DNA from: Virgibacillus sp. NKC19-3
GTDB lineage: Bacteria > Bacillota > Bacilli > Bacillales > Amphibacillaceae
NCBI RefSeq assembly: GCF_019837165.1
Contig: NZ_JAGYHC010000001.1
Span: 3,782,001-3,846,000, forward strand
DNA length: 64,000 nucleotides
Reading direction: 5' to 3'
The notes below the pieces were generated by a model that was given only the letters and a program-made list of their open reading frames with translations, did no database searches and was not told where the DNA came from. Position numbers and translations under genes: made by a program. Shown here piece after piece: positions 9,420-17,205 of the stretch (position 1 is its first letter; each line of letters starts with the position of its first letter).

Positions 9420-9487
9420 GGACACAGGGACAGGTTCATTGTCCCAGCATCGGCAAAACGAGGGGACAATGAACCTGTCCCCTCGTC
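9420..9487. repeat. Inverted pair of REP-like palindromes (BIME-like)
   Basis: GGGACAGGTTCATTGTCCC at 9427-9445 and its exact reverse complement at 9463-9481 flank a 17-bp spacer, making a nested palindrome. It lies between the mhqD-like and MFS genes, both on the minus strand. Such paired units are typical of REP elements mobilised by Y1 (RAYT) transposases; no such gene is in the window. Confidence 0.85.
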
Positions 9488-9488
9488 C

Positions 9489-10097
9489 CTATACTTCCTT
9501 CTTTTCATACCATTCTCTTGCTGCTTTTACTTCTTTCATGGTTAATTGATGTCCGCTGCTTTCCCAATGAAGTTTGACATTGGCGTTTGCGCCTTCCAGC
9601 AATGATTTCAATTCTTCGGATTCTTGTGGTGAACAGATCGGATCATTGGTGCCGGCCGCTATAAATACATTTTTCCCTGCTAAATCCGGTAACTGCATTC
9701 CTTTTCTTGGAACCATTGGATGGTGGAGGATTGCCCCTTTTAGAGCATTATTATAGTGAAACAGTAAGCTTGCTGCAATATTTGCCCCATTTGAATACCC
9801 GATGGCCAGTATATGATTACGGTTGAATTCATACTTTTTGGCTGCTTCATCTAGAAACGTATTCAATTCTTTGGTGCGGGAAATCAAATCTTCCTCATCA
9901 AATACACCTTCTGCTAACCTTCTAAAAAAACGTGGCATTCCATTTTCCGTTACATTCCCTCTCACGCTTAGTATATTTGCATCCGGATCGATCTTATCTG
10001 CAAGAGACAGAAGGTCATGCTCCGTGCCTCCAGTTCCGTGCAGTAGTAGCAATGTCGGTTTGGATGGGTTATTCCCCTTTTGAAAGATGTGCTTCAT
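9489..10097 (-). CDS. mhqD: Carboxylesterase/phospholipase-type alpha/beta hydrolase (MhqD-like)
   Basis: 202-residue alpha/beta hydrolase. The oxyanion region is LLLLHGTGGTEHDLL (residues 17-31). The nucleophile elbow is GYSNG (Ser at about 119), the catalytic Asp is in GTNDPICSP, and the His is in SSGHQLT. Size and motifs match MhqD of B. subtilis, induced by methylhydroquinone and catechol. Its place directly downstream of an mhqO-type dioxygenase, 32 bp away on the same strand, repeats the mhqNOP/mhqED association and supports a role in quinone or ring-cleavage product detoxification. GGGAGGAATAAATC precedes the ATG. The exact substrate is unknown. Confidence 0.85.
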   Translation of the reverse strand: MKHIFQKGNNPSKPTLLLLHGTGGTEHDLLSLADKIDPDANILSVRGNVTENGMPRFFRRLAEGVFDEEDLISRTKELNTFLDEAAKKYEFNRNHILAIGYSNGANIAASLLFHYNNALKGAILHHPMVPRKGMQLPDLAGKNVFIAAGTNDPICSPQESEELKSLLEGANANVKLHWESSGHQLTMKEVKAAREWYEKKEV

Positions 10098-10129
10098 GAT
10101 TTATTCCTCCCTTTCCATTGATCAAGACC

Positions 10130-11113
10130 TTACTCCTGTTCCTTTTCAAATACTTTGGTACTTCTTACTGTATCAATAGAACGAACGGCATTTTCAATCT
10201 GCTCTCGTTTGGGTTCCAAAAATGGAGGTAGCGCCAATTTTTCTCCCAGCGTTTCATAGGGTTCATCACCCATAAATCCGGGGCCATCTGTCGCAATTTC
10301 AAACAGTATTTGTGGCGAAACTTTCGTATACAAGGAGCCAAAGTAATAGCGTTCCACATACCCGGAATTCGGCAGACGGAAGGATTGCATCCGTTTCATC
10401 CAGTCATCCAGTCCAGCCCGATCCTCTACACGGAATGCGGAATGGTGAACAGTCCCATACCCTTGGCGCGCCTGTGGTAGTACGGTGTTATGTTCCACAA
10501 TAACTTGTGCCCCGTTTCCACCTTCACCCACTTCAAAGAGATGATAAGCACCTTCTTGATCCATTTCGGTAAATAAGAGAACCTTTTCCATGATTTCCTT
10601 AAAGTAATCGAAATGATCAACACGTACAAAGATTGGTCCCAGTCCTGTAATGGCGTACTCTAGTGGAATAGGACCTTTTTGCCATGGTGTTCCGGCTGCA
10701 ACACCATTGTTATTTTCATCAGAGATCAGTTGATAGTGTTGATCATCAAAATCGACAAATGAGAGTGTCTTTTTCCCAAATTGCGCTTTTATCCCCGTAT
10801 GCTTGACATCCAGACGGTCAAAGCGTTTCACCCAATAATCGAGTGCTTCATCATCCGGCACACGGAATGAGGTTTTTGCAATCTCATTTGTCCCGTGAAC
10901 ACCTTTTGGAATACCGGGAAAATCAAAGAATGTCATATCGGTCCCTGCGCTCCCTTTATCATCTGCGAAAAATAAATGATACGTTTGAATATCATCTTGA
11001 TTCACTGTTTTTTTAACTAAACGCATGCCTAATACATAGGTGAAAAATTCATATATCTTCTCTGCGCTGCTCGTAATTGTTGTAACATGATGCATCCCTT
11101 TTAATGCGTTCAT
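10130..11113 (-). CDS. mhqO: Ring-cleaving dioxygenase, VOC family (MhqO/MhqA-like)
   Basis: 327-residue extradiol-type dioxygenase with two vicinal-oxygen-chelate modules. The metal ligands expected for the family are visible: His of MHHVTTIT near the N-terminus, His of TVHHSAFRV at the start of the C-terminal module, and Glu of ILFEIATDGPGF. The start is set at the ATG 8 nt after GGAGGG; an upstream in-frame ATG overlaps that ribosome site. In B. subtilis the homologues MhqA, MhqE and MhqO break down hydroquinones under control of MarR-type MhqR. A promoter with an operator-like palindrome lies upstream. The hydrolase gene follows in the same operon. Confidence 0.9.
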   Translation of the reverse strand: MNALKGMHHVTTITSSAEKIYEFFTYVLGMRLVKKTVNQDDIQTYHLFFADDKGSAGTDMTFFDFPGIPKGVHGTNEIAKTSFRVPDDEALDYWVKRFDRLDVKHTGIKAQFGKKTLSFVDFDDQHYQLISDENNNGVAAGTPWQKGPIPLEYAITGLGPIFVRVDHFDYFKEIMEKVLLFTEMDQEGAYHLFEVGEGGNGAQVIVEHNTVLPQARQGYGTVHHSAFRVEDRAGLDDWMKRMQSFRLPNSGYVERYYFGSLYTKVSPQILFEIATDGPGFMGDEPYETLGEKLALPPFLEPKREQIENAVRSIDTVRSTKVFEKEQE

Positions 11114-11209
11114 TGTTATACCCTCCATATTTCTATTTATGATCTATTCAACGAAAACCACTATAAAAAACCACATTTTCCTGAAATGCTTGTTTTCTTT
11201 TTTACATTG

Positions 11210-11228
11210 AATTAAATTATCTTTAATT
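11210..11228 (-). promoter_or_regulatory. Candidate MarR-type operator of mhqOD
   Basis: Perfect inverted repeat AATTAAA-N5-TTTAATT, starting 7 bp downstream of the -10 box, where a bound repressor would block transcription. MhqR is a MarR-family repressor in B. subtilis, but its gene is not in this window. The assignment is inference. Confidence 0.55.
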
Positions 11229-11235
11229 ACGTTTA

Positions 11236-11264
11236 ATTTTATAGAAAAACGGGAGAAACGTCAA
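11236..11264 (-). promoter_or_regulatory. Sigma-A promoter of mhqOD
   Basis: Reading the minus strand, TTGACG (11264-11259) and TAAAAT (11241-11236) are separated by 17 bp. Confidence 0.65.
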
Positions 11265-11287
11265 TTATTTTGTTTGATTCATTCAAG

Positions 11288-11350
11288 AAGGAAAAAAGCC
11301 AAAGAACAGTAGAGAAAACCTTACCTCTATCGTTCTTTAGCTTTTTCCTT
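11288..11350. other. Long imperfect inverted repeat
   Basis: 63-bp hairpin: arms of AAGGAAAAA, GC, AAAGAAC and AGTAGAG pair with CTCTAT, GTTCTTT, GC and TTTTTCCTT, with small bulges. No supported gene ends here. It could be a terminator of a small RNA or a degenerate MITE. Confidence 0.55.
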
Positions 11351-11786
11351 GGCTACTATTTGCTTTTCTTAAAGGGGCAAATCCATACGCTAACCATTAG
11401 TCACAGAGCACCGCGCCAATTGCTTAAGATGCCTCAGTTAGACCATTCATTTCTTATATTATGCGGGCGCCTACTTTTATTCCAAAGAGACACCCGTTCT
11501 TTACGATGTTTATAAATCAACATAGAAACATGAAAGGCGGTAGCTAAATAACTACCAGCCAAATGTAATCATAACAACAAATTTCTCAACGTTATATAAT
11601 AAGCATGCAAGTAATAGGTTCCTTTATCAACATTCGTACGCCATGCTTTTAACATATACATCCATGCGAAAAATAACTGATATAGGCCAAATATGCTTGC
11701 AATCACAATCCCAACATGAAATAAATCGGTACTATCTTTATCTTACTAAAGCGTTCTTATTTTTGCTTTATACCCCATCGCTCTGC
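11351..11786. other. Intergenic region, nothing recognised
   Basis: About 430 AT-rich bases between the long hairpin and the DoxX-like gene. The open frames here are short and lack ribosome sites. No RNA gene or repeat was recognised. Confidence 0.4.
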
Positions 11787-12134
11787 CTATTTACGCAAGG
11801 TCTCCATGAAATTAACGGTATTTAATCCGAAAAATTTCAGTGCACTTTTTGACCCTTTTAGCCCGTGGCCGGCTTTGAGGTGCTTAAATATGGCTACACC
11901 GAGAATAATATTAATCATAACGGTCCCAATTCGTACAAACTTTTTTCCAAAGACGGACATGAGTAAAAATATCGAGCCAATTAATTCAAAAAAGCCTGCA
12001 ACCCGCATGGCATTACGCGATAAATTGAAGCCATTCTTAAATTGCTGTGCCGCTTGCTCGTCATTTTTCACTTTTGGTAAGCTGCTATTGATCATTTCCT
12101 TTGCAACATAACCATTTGATAAATGTTTTAACAT
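11787..12134 (-). CDS. DoxX-like small membrane protein
   Basis: 115-residue protein. A polar N-terminal half (MLKHLSNGYVAKEMI) is followed by helices at AMRVAGFFELIGSIFLLMSVFG and VRIGTVMINIILGVAIFKHL, then a basic tail. The GxxELIGxxxLLxxxFG helix resembles DoxX-type proteins, which sit in the membrane and are linked to redox stress. The family call is tentative. AGGAG lies 11 nt before the chosen ATG. A GTG four codons earlier overlaps that site and was rejected. Confidence 0.55.
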   Translation of the reverse strand: MLKHLSNGYVAKEMINSSLPKVKNDEQAAQQFKNGFNLSRNAMRVAGFFELIGSIFLLMSVFGKKFVRIGTVMINIILGVAIFKHLKAGHGLKGSKSALKFFGLNTVNFMETLRK

Positions 12135-12383
12135 GATGATATTCACTCCTGGTTGGTTGATTTTCTAAATGGTATTTTTTAGCTAATTTACATATTGTTG
12201 GTTATTGCATTTATTACTGATATTTTGCTCTTTCCCAGTCATGTCATGGTTACGTCGCTACATGGTCGTACGAAATTTGGATCTTTCGCTCATTCCATTT
12301 CGATATGATCACAGCACTAAGCCTATCGTAAAAGCTCGTTTTTCGAAAGGATTGTGCTTTTTTCCATTTTATAGTGTCTCTAA

Positions 12384-12419
12384 CTAGTCCTTTTTTTATT
12401 CTATATAAAAAAGGACTAG
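12384..12419. terminator. Bidirectional terminator
   Basis: CTAGTCCTTTTTT and AAAAAAGGACTAG pair around a short AT loop. It lies just past the end of the YesK-like gene on the minus strand and closes the padR operon. Confidence 0.75.
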
Positions 12420-12444
12420 ATCGTATGAAATGATATATGTTTCA

Positions 12445-12726
12445 TCAAAATAAATCTCTTTTACTCTTAATAAACGGGCAAATCAATACACCAACTGTTA
12501 ATCCCAGAAAAGCGGACACAGCAAATAACCCGAGCCCCATTCCTTCCCAGCCTCCTATTCCAACGAGACTGAAGACAATGAGGGAAATACATACTAAACT
12601 TAAAATGGTCGTAATTATATATAATACCGCTTTTTTGATGGAAAACGCTAGCGTAACAATTATTACAGCTACAAGTACACCTGTTAAAATAATAGGGAGC
12701 CATTCACTCAAAAGTAATCTATCCAT
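12445..12726 (-). CDS. YesK-like small membrane protein
   Basis: 93-residue protein with three hydrophobic helices: LPIILTGVLVAVIIVTLAFS, AVLYIITTILSLVCISLIVF and GLGLFAVSAFLGLTVGVLI. The GGWEGMGLGLFA motif before the last helix is like that of YesK-family proteins, whose function is unknown. The start is the second in-frame ATG, because the first ATG (12741) is part of the GGAGG ribosome site. It is the last gene of a four-gene minus-strand operon, and its ribosome site begins right after the stop codon of the beta-propeller gene. Confidence 0.7.
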   Translation of the reverse strand: MDRLLLSEWLPIILTGVLVAVIIVTLAFSIKKAVLYIITTILSLVCISLIVFSLVGIGGWEGMGLGLFAVSAFLGLTVGVLICPFIKSKRDLF

Positions 12727-12741
12727 ACCGTAAACCTCCAT

Positions 12742-13761
12742 TTAGGGAAAATTAATCTCAATACGTTCTCGCGCTGTTCCATCTGCACGAATCACCCAAT
12801 AGCTGTAATCCGGTTCAGATGTAGCAAATCCTTTATCCACCGTAACAACCAGTTTATCCTGATGATGAAAAAAGACTGGACTAGTTACATGTTCGCCAAA
12901 TGACGTGACCTGCGCTGCCTGCTTCGTCTCCACATCCATTCGGAATCCTTCATAAATAAAGGTGCCGTCTTCATCTGTCCTAGCTACATCAGAGAAAGCA
13001 ATATATTCCCCGTCCGGTGACAACGCCGGTGAAGAAATTAGCGGTGGATCGGCAGCGAAATCTCCTATAGGGGTAACAGTTGTTTCGCTTCCCCCTTCTA
13101 AGGACTGAAACACTAACTGATCGCTTTCATCATAATAGCGATACAGCAACGCCTTGCCATTAGGCGTAACGTTCACATCGGACATATCGTAGGCCTCTTT
13201 GTTCGTGATCTGTTCAATTTCTTCTGTGTCTAAATGAACACGGTACATATCGAAATCATGAGCACGCTCGGATGCAATGGGAGAATAATTTGTGTGCACA
13301 CCAGCTTGAAGGAAAAATAAAGACTGGCCATCCGGCGAAAAGGTAGCCTCGGTCACTAAACCTTCCTCATCTGTCATTTCCTTTTTCTCTCCATTTGTGC
13401 GATCAATGAGTACAAGCTTTCCAAGCGGCTGTGCATCATCCTCTTCACCTTCTTCCCATTGTTCAACATAGGCAATTTTTTCGCCATCAGGAGAAAACGT
13501 TGGATGCAGGAGGGTATTTCCTTCGGTGGCTTCCACTACTAATTCCGCATTTCCACCGCTAACAGGTGCCGTGTAAATTGCAGACTCCCCCTCATGTTCA
13601 TAGGTAAAAACGATTTCTTCATCATTCGGCGAAATATCCGTAGGCTCCCCGAATCCAGAATAGCCGGTAGGGCCTCCAGCTAAGTAACCCATACCCCACA
13701 AGATGAGGAATAACAGTATCATTCCGGTGATGAAGCTTATATTTTTCATGATTAATGACAT
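12742..13761 (-). CDS. Membrane-anchored TolB/WD40-like beta-propeller protein
   Basis: 339-residue protein with an N-terminal membrane anchor (MILLFLILWGMGYLAGG) and an extracellular propeller. Four or more PD40/TolB-type blades are marked by repeated phrases: DISPNDEEIVFTY, TFSPDGEKIAYV, TFSPDGQSLFFL, NVTPNGKALLY and ALSPDGEYIAF. Such propellers usually bind proteins or ligands; no enzymatic residues are evident. The start ATG lies 2 nt after the preceding gene's stop, with GGGGGT as ribosome site. A longer frame upstream overlaps the neighbour and was not used. It is co-transcribed with the PadR and HAAS genes, so the PadR repressor likely controls it. Confidence 0.82.
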   Translation of the reverse strand: MSLIMKNISFITGMILLFLILWGMGYLAGGPTGYSGFGEPTDISPNDEEIVFTYEHEGESAIYTAPVSGGNAELVVEATEGNTLLHPTFSPDGEKIAYVEQWEEGEEDDAQPLGKLVLIDRTNGEKKEMTDEEGLVTEATFSPDGQSLFFLQAGVHTNYSPIASERAHDFDMYRVHLDTEEIEQITNKEAYDMSDVNVTPNGKALLYRYYDESDQLVFQSLEGGSETTVTPIGDFAADPPLISSPALSPDGEYIAFSDVARTDEDGTFIYEGFRMDVETKQAAQVTSFGEHVTSPVFFHHQDKLVVTVDKGFATSEPDYSYWVIRADGTARERIEINFP

Positions 13762-13763
13762 TT

Positions 13764-14639
13764 TTAATACCCCCCGGAAACCAAACGAATCAAAACAAAG
13801 GAAAGGACGATAGCTAATAGGCAAGCCAATAAACCTGTTACCAGAGATAAAGCCGGCTTTCTCGCGATGAATGTCATTTGGTATTTATAAAATAGCAACC
13901 AGATCAAAATCGGCATCAATGTCAAAAAGTTATATATACTTGTTTCGGAGAACGCAAGAAGGGCCCACAAGAAAAACAAACTTAAAATGACAGTCGCCAT
14001 TCCATACAGTAAATTCATGATATAGCTAAATTTTACAAAGCCTTGTTTTCCCTGTGTCATTCCCGTTTGATTGGTAGAATAGTAGGAATTCCGAAAAACA
14101 AATAGAAGACCCAGCCCAATCAGAATCAGTAAATAGATACTAAAAAGGATAGCCTGCCACTGGGATAAACCTTGCACCACTACCAAATTGATCCCATTCC
14201 AAATCACGTTGACCATAAGCAGGACATTAAGCAAATAAAAATAACGGCCTGCAAAGGAAATATTCATCGCTGCTAACGTGACGATGCTGCCTGATAGCAG
14301 TTGAACAATTAACCAAACAGGGGTCGGTTCCCGGATAACAAAAGTAAGATTCAAATAAAAGATAACCCCGAATAGAATAGTAGCGATACCAATCAGATAC
14401 AATAATCCCCGTTGAAACGGATACATCGATTCCTGTAACTCCCATCCAACCCTATGCGGATCCCCAAACGCTGCGATTACTTTTTTCTCTGCTTGCTTTT
14501 CAGAGAAACCATCACTGATATAACTGCTTTTGGCCTCATGTAAATGACTGAGCAGCTCCTCTCTCATCTCTTCACGTTCGTGATCCGGACTCTGCGTTTG
14601 TTTGAGTACATATTCGACATGTTTTTCGAACCGGTTCAT
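13764..14639 (-). CDS. HAAS-domain (permease prefix) multi-pass membrane protein
   Basis: 291-residue protein. Residues 1-70 form the helical HAAS/permease-prefix domain (FEKHVEYVLKQTQSPDHEREEMREELLSHL, then FGDPHRVGWELQE). About seven membrane helices follow. HAAS-domain proteins are commonly encoded next to PadR regulators, and the domain is thought to bind the regulator or set membrane topology. The gene overlaps the padR stop by 4 nt (ATGA) and precedes the propeller gene by 2 nt, showing translational coupling. The transported or sensed molecule is unknown. Confidence 0.82.
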   Translation of the reverse strand: MNRFEKHVEYVLKQTQSPDHEREEMREELLSHLHEAKSSYISDGFSEKQAEKKVIAAFGDPHRVGWELQESMYPFQRGLLYLIGIATILFGVIFYLNLTFVIREPTPVWLIVQLLSGSIVTLAAMNISFAGRYFYLLNVLLMVNVIWNGINLVVVQGLSQWQAILFSIYLLILIGLGLLFVFRNSYYSTNQTGMTQGKQGFVKFSYIMNLLYGMATVILSLFFLWALLAFSETSIYNFLTLMPILIWLLFYKYQMTFIARKPALSLVTGLLACLLAIVLSFVLIRLVSGGY

Positions 14640-14959
14640 GATAAATCTCCAGACGTTTTCGTTATTAAGTTATGAATACTATTCCACTCTTCCAACTTCT
14701 TTTCTAAAATGGCACTGCCTTCATCTGTTATCTGATAGTACTTCCTTCTGCCATGCTCCGTTTGGGACCAATAAGAATGAAGCCACTGCTTTTTCTCCAT
14801 TCGCTTTAAGGCAGGATAAAGTGTCCCTTCTCCCATATTGTACAACTGATCACTTTTAGCTTTCAGTTCCTTTACCATCTCATAGCCGTACATATCTTTT
14901 CCGGATAGTAGATTCAGTAATAAAATATCAATACTACCCTTCATGATTTCCCGATCCAT
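14636..14959 (-). CDS. PadR family transcriptional regulator
   Basis: 107-residue winged-helix repressor of the short PadR subfamily: MKGSIDILLLNLLSGKDMYGYE, GEGTLYPALKRMEKKQWL (wing and recognition helix), then HGRRKYYQITDEG and a C-terminal dimerising helix. GAGGTG lies 9 nt before the ATG. It is the first gene of a four-gene operon with HAAS, propeller and YesK-like genes. A 16-bp perfect palindrome fills the promoter spacer upstream, so autoregulation is likely. The inducer is unknown. Confidence 0.92.
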   Translation of the reverse strand: MDREIMKGSIDILLLNLLSGKDMYGYEMVKELKAKSDQLYNMGEGTLYPALKRMEKKQWLHSYWSQTEHGRRKYYQITDEGSAILEKKLEEWNSIHNLITKTSGDLS

Positions 14960-14982
14960 TTTTTATATCACCTCTTTGTTCC

Positions 14983-15011
14983 ATTGTATTACGATGTACA
15001 TCGTATTACAA
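14983..15011 (-). promoter_or_regulatory. PadR operon promoter with palindromic operator
   Basis: On the minus strand, TTGTAA (15011-15006) and TACAAT (14988-14983) are 17 bp apart. The spacer contains the perfect palindrome TACGATGTACATCGTA (14990-15005), extended by TTGTA and TACAA outer arms. The ATGTACAT centre fits PadR operators, which typically carry ATGT/ACAT dyads. A bound dimer would occlude RNA polymerase. Confidence 0.75.
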
Positions 15012-15076
15012 GGTATAGGAGTGAGAGGTGACTCTATTCAGTTTCAACGGGCTCCTTCCTGGTTTTATGGTGCCTT

Positions 15077-15278
15077 GTCGATCGGTTGGGAGTGGCGCTC
15101 GATCGGGTTACGCTCGCACTCGATCGAGGTGAGGCGGTACTCGATCGAGTTGGAGGGGCTCTCCCGTTTCAGGACCACTCTCTCCCGTTTTAACGCGTAC
15201 CTCTCCCAACTTCACGATATTCTCTCCCGATTTAGCTTCGCACTCTCCCGTTTTCATTATGTTCTCCATATACCTCAC
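15077..15278. repeat. Tandem array with 21-bp period (CTCTCCCG / CTCGATCG type)
   Basis: Degenerate units start at 15077, 15098, 15119, 15140, 15159, 15180, 15201, 15222, 15243 and 15264, so spacing is 21 bp except one 19-bp step. The first four begin (C/G)TCGATCG and the later ones CTCTCCC(G/A). It fills the gap between the padR promoter and the end of the DUF1129 gene and keeps spurious frames open. Confidence 0.85.
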
Positions 15279-15953
15279 TCATATAGCCTTTCTCACCCTC
15301 CGTCCTACCAAATACAGTACAACTCCAAGCAACAAGGTCACATAGAACGGAATTTGCACCGATGGCCCAAAATCTGGTACGACAAAGATAACCAGCATAA
15401 ATAAACCAATCGCAACAATCCCCAATAGTGCAGACAAGAAAAATTCCACTACTTTGTTGATTTTCTTAAAGCAGGACCAACGAATATACTGAAGAGCTGC
15501 ATACAAAATCACAAATGCCACCGGAATATTGATCAGCGTTTTAAGAGCTAGCGTTCCCGTGTAATACGTTTTTGTTAACGGTTCTATACCAAGCACATAA
15601 TGACTAAAAAGCGTAGCAATTCCTGAGTAAAAGGCAATGGCAGCCAGAAAATACAGCACACCCATGATGAAATACTGCATGCGTTTTTTCGTTACCATTT
15701 TAGGGAGTTCGCCAATAATTTCGTCCGTATATTTCTTCGGCTCCCGCCCAAATACATCCTCCGCTGTTTTCCCTTCTGCTTGTGCCTCTAGTAAATGATC
15801 CAGTAATTCAGCTAAAATCTCCTCCGTTTCCTGATCGGATTTATCATAGGAGAGACGCACATAGACCAGCATTTCCTCATAATACTCCTTATTTTCCTTT
15901 GACAGCTGTTTTCGTTTTTCATTATTCATTTGAATTAATTCTTCTGCATTCAT
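15279..15953 (-). CDS. DUF1129-family membrane protein
   Basis: 224-residue protein. Residues 1-90 are a charged helical domain (QMNNEKRKQLSKENKEYYEEML, then ETEEILAELLDHLLEAQAEGK, VFGREPKKYTDEIIGELP), similar in role to HAAS domains. Four or five membrane helices follow. DUF1129 proteins regularly sit behind PadR genes in Firmicutes, and their function is unknown. It starts 1 nt after the stop of the second padR gene, with AAGGAGG inside that gene's end. A phased repeat array lies immediately beyond its stop codon. Confidence 0.8.
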   Translation of the reverse strand: MNAEELIQMNNEKRKQLSKENKEYYEEMLVYVRLSYDKSDQETEEILAELLDHLLEAQAEGKTAEDVFGREPKKYTDEIIGELPKMVTKKRMQYFIMGVLYFLAAIAFYSGIATLFSHYVLGIEPLTKTYYTGTLALKTLINIPVAFVILYAALQYIRWSCFKKINKVVEFFLSALLGIVAIGLFMLVIFVVPDFGPSVQIPFYVTLLLGVVLYLVGRRVRKAI

Positions 15954-15954
15954 G

Positions 15955-16278
15955 CTATTCCTCCTTATGTAGTAAACGGTCGACTGGAGATTTAAGCCCT
16001 TCCCAGTTTACTTTAAATTCCTCTAAGGCCTCCGCTCCCTCATCCGTCAGATAATAATACTTCCGATTTGGGCCGGTTGGTGATTTTTGCATTTCTCCCC
16101 TAATCAGCTTTTCCTTTTGCAGTCTTAGTAGGATGGGGTAAATGGAGCCCTCACTAACGGAAAGTCCGTAATCCTGAAGCTTTAATGATAATTCATAACC
16201 GTATACAGTCTGACGGTCGACTACCGCAAGAATGCATCCCTCCAATATTCCTTTTAATAATTGACTTCGTATCGACAA
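15955..16278 (-). CDS. PadR family transcriptional regulator (second)
   Basis: 107-residue PadR repressor: LLKGILEGCILAVVDRQTVYGYEL, SEGSIYPILLRLQKEKLI, PNRKYYYLTDEGAEAL. Length matches the first PadR in the window but identity is modest, so the two are separate family members and not a recent duplicate. It heads a two-gene operon with DUF1129. Its promoter region shares TTGTATTAC with the other padR promoter, leaving open cross-regulation. Confidence 0.92.
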   Translation of the reverse strand: MSIRSQLLKGILEGCILAVVDRQTVYGYELSLKLQDYGLSVSEGSIYPILLRLQKEKLIRGEMQKSPTGPNRKYYYLTDEGAEALEEFKVNWEGLKSPVDRLLHKEE

Positions 16279-16292
16279 CTAGTTCACCTACC

Positions 16293-16330
16293 TTGTATTA
16301 CAATATAGATATGCAAAAAAATATGTACAA
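16293..16330 (-). promoter_or_regulatory. Promoter of second padR operon
   Basis: On the minus strand, TTGTAC (16330-16325), a 17-bp spacer and TATATT (16307-16302). TTGTATTACAA at 16293-16303 overlaps the downstream edge of the -10 box and resembles the outer arms of the other PadR operator. Confidence 0.6.
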
Positions 16331-16443
16331 CTTTAATTTTGCCTACCTTGTTATACCATATAGTTTAGCAGAAAAACAACTAACTTGCAATACAAAATAG
16401 CTGTTTTTCCTTAAACTTTAGGTGTGATCCAATAAAGTCCTTC

Positions 16444-17205
16444 TTATTTCTTTGCATAAATCATACTTAAGATATCATTAAATTGGTGTGTTTCAACGAT
16501 AAAATTATTTGCATCCAACCATTCCATTAAAAGGGATTGATCTGCATAATATTCATCTTCTATGGCATTGATCGCCTCGTTATTTCCTGCCGCTTGAAAA
16601 CTATCCATCACGCTTGTTCGATGCTGATCATTGACAAACATCAAATCAGCGATACAAATCTGCCCATGTGGTTTTAGCACCCGGTTCATCTCTTCTAAAG
16701 CGATCACCTTTTCCTCATCTGGTACATGATGCAATGCATAACTCGACACAATCACGTCCACCTGGTCATTTAGCAATGGGAGGGCAAGAAAATGTCCTTT
16801 TCTCGTTTCAATTGTAGGATGCTTTTCGTTACAAACTTCAAGCATGTTAGCTGACTGATCAACACCAATCACGTTAATACCCGAAGATAAAAGTTTGGAA
16901 CCGAGATTTCCTGTGCCAACTCCAATATCAAGACAAATATCCCCAGGTTGCAGTTTTATCGTATCTACTACTTTGTCTAAAGCCTCATTGTAATCCTGAT
17001 GAACATTAAAGGCATATCCCTCTCTCTTTATGTGGTAATCAAAGTCTTCCGCCCAGCTATCAAAATTCCATTTATCCTGCCAACGTGTACGAATGTGCTT
17101 TAAGTTTTTCAGATGTTGGGCCAATTCATGGATATCGTTAATGGAGTAATCTTCATTTCCTGTACGCGCCACCATTTGATCGATAGTTCGAATCATGTCT
17201 TTCAT
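16444..17205 (-). CDS. SAM-dependent methyltransferase, C-terminal part of an amber-split MerR fusion
   Basis: 253-residue class I methyltransferase: motif I ICLDIGVGTGNLGSKLL (about 88-104), acidic GVDQSANMLEV, motif IV VDVIVSSYALHHVPDEEK, then LKPHGQICIADLMF. The first 20 residues (MKDMIRTIDQMVARTG) read like the dimerisation helix that normally ends a MerR regulator. The start ATG directly follows the TAG of the upstream MerR frame, in the same reading frame, and lacks a good ribosome site. The simplest reading is one fused MerR-methyltransferase protein of about 344 residues interrupted by a single nonsense codon. Free translation by reinitiation is still possible. Confidence 0.8.
   Translation of the reverse strand: MKDMIRTIDQMVARTGNEDYSINDIHELAQHLKNLKHIRTRWQDKWNFDSWAEDFDYHIKREGYAFNVHQDYNEALDKVVDTIKLQPGDICLDIGVGTGNLGSKLLSSGINVIGVDQSANMLEVCNEKHPTIETRKGHFLALPLLNDQVDVIVSSYALHHVPDEEKVIALEEMNRVLKPHGQICIADLMFVNDQHRTSVMDSFQAAGNNEAINAIEDEYYADQSLLMEWLDANNFIVETHQFNDILSMIYAKK

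Noticed and set aside
11270-11515. 81-codon plus-strand ORF
   Set aside because: Spans the 63-bp hairpin and begins next to the mhq promoter; no ribosome site.
14943-15404. 153-codon plus-strand ORF
   Set aside because: Runs through the 21-bp array and into the antisense of the DUF1129 gene, starting inside the divergent padR leader.
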